This document shows, piece after piece, positions 42,549-45,823 of a stretch of 45,823 nt of DNA; position 1 is the first letter of the stretch; the number at the start of each line of letters is the position of its first letter. A program made the translations under genes and the position numbers. The stretch is taken from positions 1-45,823 of the forward strand of contig DYFC01000018.1 in NCBI GenBank assembly GCA_020725385.1. Direction: 5' to 3'. The DNA is from Nitrospira japonica (GTDB taxonomy: Bacteria; Nitrospirota; Thermodesulfovibrionia; Thermodesulfovibrionales; SM23-35). A model generated the notes under the pieces. The model made no database searches and was not told the origin of the DNA. It saw only the letters and a program-made list of their open reading frames with translations.

Positions 42549-43612
42549 TTTGATGATTCTCTTTTAAATAACAATATGGCAAAAATCCCAATAATTATTG
42601 TTGACGCCCACGCTCCAATATAATGAGGTATTTTGCCTGCCCTTACGAGATTTTCACCATAAACAAGTAAGATATAATAAAATGTAAATGTTGCCAGACC
42701 GACAGTCAACCCACCGAGTCTGCCTGACTTGCCGGATATTAATGATAAAGGAGGAGCAAGAAAGGCAATAACGATACATAATATAGGTAGGGAAAAACGC
42801 CGGTATAGGTCAAGATAAATAAATTTTGCGTTATAAGTATCAGATTGTTTTATTTTATCGATAAATTCCGGGGGTTTCATTTCGGAACTTTTACGTGAAG
42901 GAGCCTCGGCTTCGGGTTCGAGAATCATGTTGTATTTATTAAAATATATTTCGGTTGTTTGTTCTTTTTTCGCAATATGTATATAACCATTGTTTAAATT
43001 CAACATAATAGAAAAACCTTCACCTGCCGAGATAGTTCCCTTCTCGGCAGTTAATACCTTTGGTTCATCTTTCGTTCTGTTATCATAAATGAAAATACCT
43101 TTTATTGTGTTGTTATTTGTTTTTTCTTTAACATAAATAACCATATCTTTAAAGAGATTATTAAAATTACCTTCTTCAATTGCAGAAGGGGTTCTTTCTC
43201 TAACTATTCCTGTAATTTCTTCTCTTAATTTTCTGCTACTTTCCGGTCCGATATAGTATCCTATAGAAAGATTCATTATAAAACAAAAAATGCCTGATAT
43301 AATAACAGGATAAGATATCTGAAAAAATTTTAAACCGCTCATTCTCAAAATGATAAGTTCGTTGTCAAAATTCATCCTGCCATAAACAATTAGCGAAGAA
43401 AGCAATAAGGCCATAGGTATTGTTATAAGAAATAGCTGAGGTTGAAGATAAAGAATAATTTTAATCATATCCAGGATTGAACTTCCGACTCCTGAGAGAA
43501 ATCTGCTTAATTTGAGAAGCTTCTCCATCATTAAAATAAAGTTTAAAGAGGCAAGACATAATAAAAACGTAATAATTAATTCATTGAGTATAGATTTATA
43601 TATTGTATTCAT
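42545..43612 (-). CDS. lptF: LPS export ABC transporter permease LptF
   Basis: The 355 residues show the same six-helix, central jellyroll arrangement as LptG (TIPMALLLSSLIVYGRMNFDNELIILRMSG, LPILCIVIAFLAPPLSLISGKSGR). It is the first gene of a three-gene minus-strand unit with lptG and the GH57 gene. The pair shows the organism has a lipopolysaccharide-bearing outer membrane. lptB is not in the window. The 225-bp gap to corA contains no strong promoter that I can mark with confidence. Confidence 0.9.
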   Translation of the reverse strand: MNTIYKSILNELIITFLLCLASLNFILMMEKLLKLSRFLSGVGSSILDMIKIILYLQPQLFLITIPMALLLSSLIVYGRMNFDNELIILRMSGLKFFQISYPVIISGIFCFIMNLSIGYYIGPESSRKLREEITGIVRERTPSAIEEGNFNNLFKDMVIYVKEKTNNNTIKGIFIYDNRTKDEPKVLTAEKGTISAGEGFSIMLNLNNGYIHIAKKEQTTEIYFNKYNMILEPEAEAPSRKSSEMKPPEFIDKIKQSDTYNAKFIYLDLYRRFSLPILCIVIAFLAPPLSLISGKSGRLGGLTVGLATFTFYYILLVYGENLVRAGKIPHYIGAWASTIIIGIFAILLFKRESSK

Positions 43613-43748
43613 TATATTAAGTCTGTAAAATTCATATTCATTATTATTAAGAGTATTATTTTACCATATTAAAACTCTCGAGGATTTCATTATTCTTATT
43701 TTTGCAATTTAAATACCCCAAGTTCTTATAAGTTCACTATAATGACCA

Positions 43749-43760
43749 CGATTATAATCG
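43749..43760. repeat. 12-bp perfect palindrome between lptF and corA
   Basis: CGATTATAATCG is an exact dyad in the divergent intergenic region, with TATAAT readable on both strands. It may be an operator or chance AT-rich symmetry; TTGACA at 43768 is close by but lacks a good -10 partner. Confidence 0.3.
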
Positions 43761-43837
43761 CGTTTTTTTGACATTAATCATGTATTTTTAAAGAACTTAA
43801 TTTATGGAAATGTATTATTATAATATTGGTTAGATTT

Positions 43838-44905
43838 ATGTCCAGAAATACAAAAAAATATTCAAAGAAAGCAGGACTCCCTCCGGGAACATTGGTTCAT
43901 ATCGGGGAGAAAAAAACAGGGGATATTTGTGTTAACCTTATAGAATATAATGAAGCTTTTTTCAATGAGATTAAAATAGATAATATACAGCAATACATTC
44001 CTTCATCTGATGAATCAATTATTAGCTGGCTTAATATAGATGGTGTGCATAACATAGAAACAATTGAGAAATTAGGTGAATTATTTAATCTTCATCCGCT
44101 TACACTTGAAGATATTGTAAATACAGGTCAAATGCCAAAGATGGAGGAATATGATAATTATACTTTTATTGTTTTGAAAATGCTTTATTACAATGATAGT
44201 AGCAAATCTGTGGAGGTTGAACAGATAAGCATTTGTCTTGGAAATAATTTTGTGCTGACATTTCAGGAAGAAAAAGAAAGAGACGCTTTTAAATATGTTA
44301 AAGAGAGACTCCGTCTATCCAAGGGCAGGCTAAGAAAAATGGGACCGGATTATCTTGTATATTCAATAATAGATTCTGTCGTTGATAGTTACTTTCTTAT
44401 ACTTGAAAAAATTGGAGAGAAGATAGAATTACTTGAAGAACAGGTGCTTGATGAACCTTCTGAACAGGTTCTTCATCAGATACATGTTCTTAAAAGAGAA
44501 ATGATATTTCTTCGTAAGTCAATCTGGCCGTTGAGAGATGTTATAAGCACAATTGAAAAAGGAGGCTCGGATTTTATACATGATTCCATTCATATATATT
44601 TCAGGGATGTTTATGACCATACAATCAGAATAATCGAAACTATTGAGACTTATCGGGACATTCTCTCGGGGATTCTTGATATTTATCTTTCAAGCATTAG
44701 TAATAAAATAAATGCTGTTATGAAAGTATTGACTATAATAGCGACTATTTTTATGCCCCTTACATTTCTTGCAGGAATTTATGGAATGAATTTTGAATAT
44801 ATGCCTGAATTAAAATGGCGATGGGGCTATCCACTAATTCTTGGCATAATGCTTTTCATTGGCATAACAATGGTTATATATTTCAAAAAGAAGGATTGGT
44901 TATAA
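43838..44905 (+). CDS. corA: CorA-type magnesium/cobalt transport protein
   Basis: I start at the ATG at 43838 (MSRNTKKYS); the earlier TTG at 43826 is less likely. The 355 residues have a large cytoplasmic alpha/beta domain, a long helix (KIGEKIELLEEQVLDEPSEQ region), and two C-terminal membrane helices with the selectivity signature YGMN (FLAGIYGMNFEYMPE). The basic KKKDWL tail is typical. It forms a pentameric channel for Mg2+. No Shine-Dalgarno is clear; TATAAT ends 13 nt before the ATG, so the leader would be very short. ftsH follows 98 bp later with its own promoter candidate. Confidence 0.95.
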   Translation: MSRNTKKYSKKAGLPPGTLVHIGEKKTGDICVNLIEYNEAFFNEIKIDNIQQYIPSSDESIISWLNIDGVHNIETIEKLGELFNLHPLTLEDIVNTGQMPKMEEYDNYTFIVLKMLYYNDSSKSVEVEQISICLGNNFVLTFQEEKERDAFKYVKERLRLSKGRLRKMGPDYLVYSIIDSVVDSYFLILEKIGEKIELLEEQVLDEPSEQVLHQIHVLKREMIFLRKSIWPLRDVISTIEKGGSDFIHDSIHIYFRDVYDHTIRIIETIETYRDILSGILDIYLSSISNKINAVMKVLTIIATIFMPLTFLAGIYGMNFEYMPELKWRWGYPLILGIMLFIGITMVIYFKKKDWL

Positions 44906-44959
44906 TTCAATAAAATTTGTTAAAAGACTTTATAAATAGATTCTCTTATAAATAATTCT

Positions 44960-44989
44960 CTGACCATTTTGTCTTTTTTAGGTTATAAT
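44960..44989 (+). promoter_or_regulatory. Predicted promoter of ftsH
   Basis: CTGACC (44960-44965) and a perfect TATAAT (44984-44989) are spaced by 18 bp. The start would fall about 8 nt before the ATG at 45004, giving a very short leader. Confidence 0.4.
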
Positions 44990-45003
44990 TTAAATAAGTC
45001 ATT

Positions 45004-45823
45004 ATGGAAAAGAAAACAAAATTTACTATAATTTATTTCCTTATTGCTCTTACCGCAATCATAATTCTTGAGAATTATCTTCTTAGTAAAGAAATTACAA
45101 CTATTACTTACAGTGAATTTAAGACTCTTGTAAAAGATGGTTTAATTAATGATTTGGTTATAACTCAAACTGCTATCGAGGGTAAATTTGTAAAAGGCGC
45201 TCTTGAAAGACTTGAAACACTTCGTAAAGGAAAAGATCAAACTATACAGTCTTTAAAGGAAACTCAAATCTTCTATGTTGTCAGAATGGATGACCCTGAT
45301 CTTGTTAAAGAACTTACTGAAAAAGGTATAACTTTTACGGCCAAACAGGAAATAACCTGGTTTAAGACTTTGCTTTCATGGATATTACCCATGCTGATAT
45401 TCATAGCAATCTGGGGTTATCTTTTAAAGAAAATAGGCTCACCGGGTGGTGGTGGATTTATGGCTGTAGGGAAAAGCAAAGCCAAAGTATATGTTGAAGG
45501 CGAGACAAAAATTACTTTTGAAGATGTTGCAGGTGTGGAAGAGGCTGAGGAGGAATTAAAAGAAGTTATAGAGTTTTTGAAAAACCCTCAAAAGTTTCAG
45601 AGTCTCGGCGGTAAGATTCCCAAAGGAATTTTGCTTGTTGGCCCTCCAGGTACTGGGAAAACTTTATTAGCAAGGGCAGTTGCAGGAGAGGCAAAGGTTG
45701 CGTTTTTAAGTATCAGTGGCTCTGATTTTGTGGAGATGTTTGTTGGAGTTGGGGCTGCAAGGGTAAGGGATCTTTTTGCACAGGCCGAGAAACTTGCACC
45801 ATGTATAATTTTTATTGATGAAA
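45004..45823 (+). CDS. ftsH: ATP-dependent zinc metalloprotease FtsH (3' end outside the window)
   Basis: The visible 273 residues have a first membrane helix (8-27), a small periplasmic domain ([20 protein letters not shown]), a second helix (122-140), the Gly-rich linker [17 protein letters not shown], and the start of the AAA domain: [17 protein letters not shown], Walker A GPPGTGKT at 213-220, the pore segment [18 protein letters not shown] and Walker B IIFIDE at the window edge. FtsH degrades misfolded membrane and regulatory proteins, including LpxC in LPS-bearing bacteria. The second region of homology and the HEXXH protease site lie beyond 45823. Confidence 0.97.
   Translation, partial: MEKKTKFTIIYFLIALTAIIILENYLLSKEITTITYSEFKTLVKDGLINDLVITQTAIEGKFVKGALERLETLRKGKDQTIQSLKETQIFYVVRMDDPDLVKELTEKGITFTAKQEITWFKTLLSWILPMLIFIAIWGYLLKKIGSPGGGGFMAVGKSKAKVYVEGETKITFEDVAGVEEAEEELKEVIEFLKNPQKFQSLGGKIPKGILLVGPPGTGKTLLARAVAGEAKVAFLSISGSDFVEMFVGVGAARVRDLFAQAEKLAPCIIFIDE

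Overview
The window is a gene-dense, AT-rich piece of a bacterial chromosome with almost entirely housekeeping and metabolic content. I see no insertion sequence, phage gene, integrase or CRISPR array. The mix points to a diderm anaerobe or microaerophile: NuoF/NuoG-like iron-sulfur proteins, pyruvate phosphate dikinase, GH57 and GlgA glucan enzymes, LptF/LptG, and many PAS-type kinases. A Thermodesulfovibrio-like member of Nitrospirota is my best guess; this is inference from gene content and base composition, not a database match.

Layout. 1-3722 (+): the end of a NuoF-like flavoprotein subunit fused to a two-cluster ferredoxin and a CBS pair, then a small protein repeating the cluster N3 plus ferredoxin modules, then a NuoG-like protein; scpA and a FabF-like synthase follow. 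5807-6784 (-): RNase Z-like hydrolase. 6886-14077 (+): galT-like, glgA, PAS/GAF histidine kinase, response regulator and a MoeA-binding protein fusion, tightly spaced. 14085-15729 (-): LysM-NlpC/P60 hydrolase and scpB. 15919-16061: initiator tRNA and terminator. 16161-18816: PBP1A and ftsY, convergent and overlapping by 77 bp. 19087-21452 (+): asd and an amidohydrolase. 21456-27142 (-): recR, a DUF4136 lipoprotein, a CHASE4 hybrid kinase, and an exported thiol-redox trio (TlpA-like, 1-Cys peroxiredoxin, TlpA-like). 27362-34374 (+): ppdK, rpsO-pnp, M16 protease and an FmdB-type zinc ribbon. 34391-38105 (-): an operon of tusA, a Leu/Ile/Val-type binding protein, a histidine kinase and a response regulator. 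38495-39807 (+): RNase P RNA and a LysR regulator. 39865-43612 (-): lptF, lptG and a GH57 branching enzyme. 43838 to the end (+): corA and the start of ftsH.

How genes work together. galT-like and glgA plus the GH57 enzyme suggest glucan storage. asd feeds the lysine/threonine/methionine branch, and the amidohydrolase fits methionine-derived nucleoside salvage. rpsO-pnp, rnpB, RNase Z and the initiator tRNA are RNA-metabolism genes. The two most unusual units are the CBS-tailed NuoF with its satellite N3/ferredoxin protein, and the TusA-binding protein-kinase-regulator operon, which has no transporter genes and looks like a ligand-sensing cassette.

Limits. Functions are assigned by reading motifs in translated sequence. 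Promoters are consensus guesses by eye. Both window edges cut genes (NuoF-like at the left, ftsH at the right).
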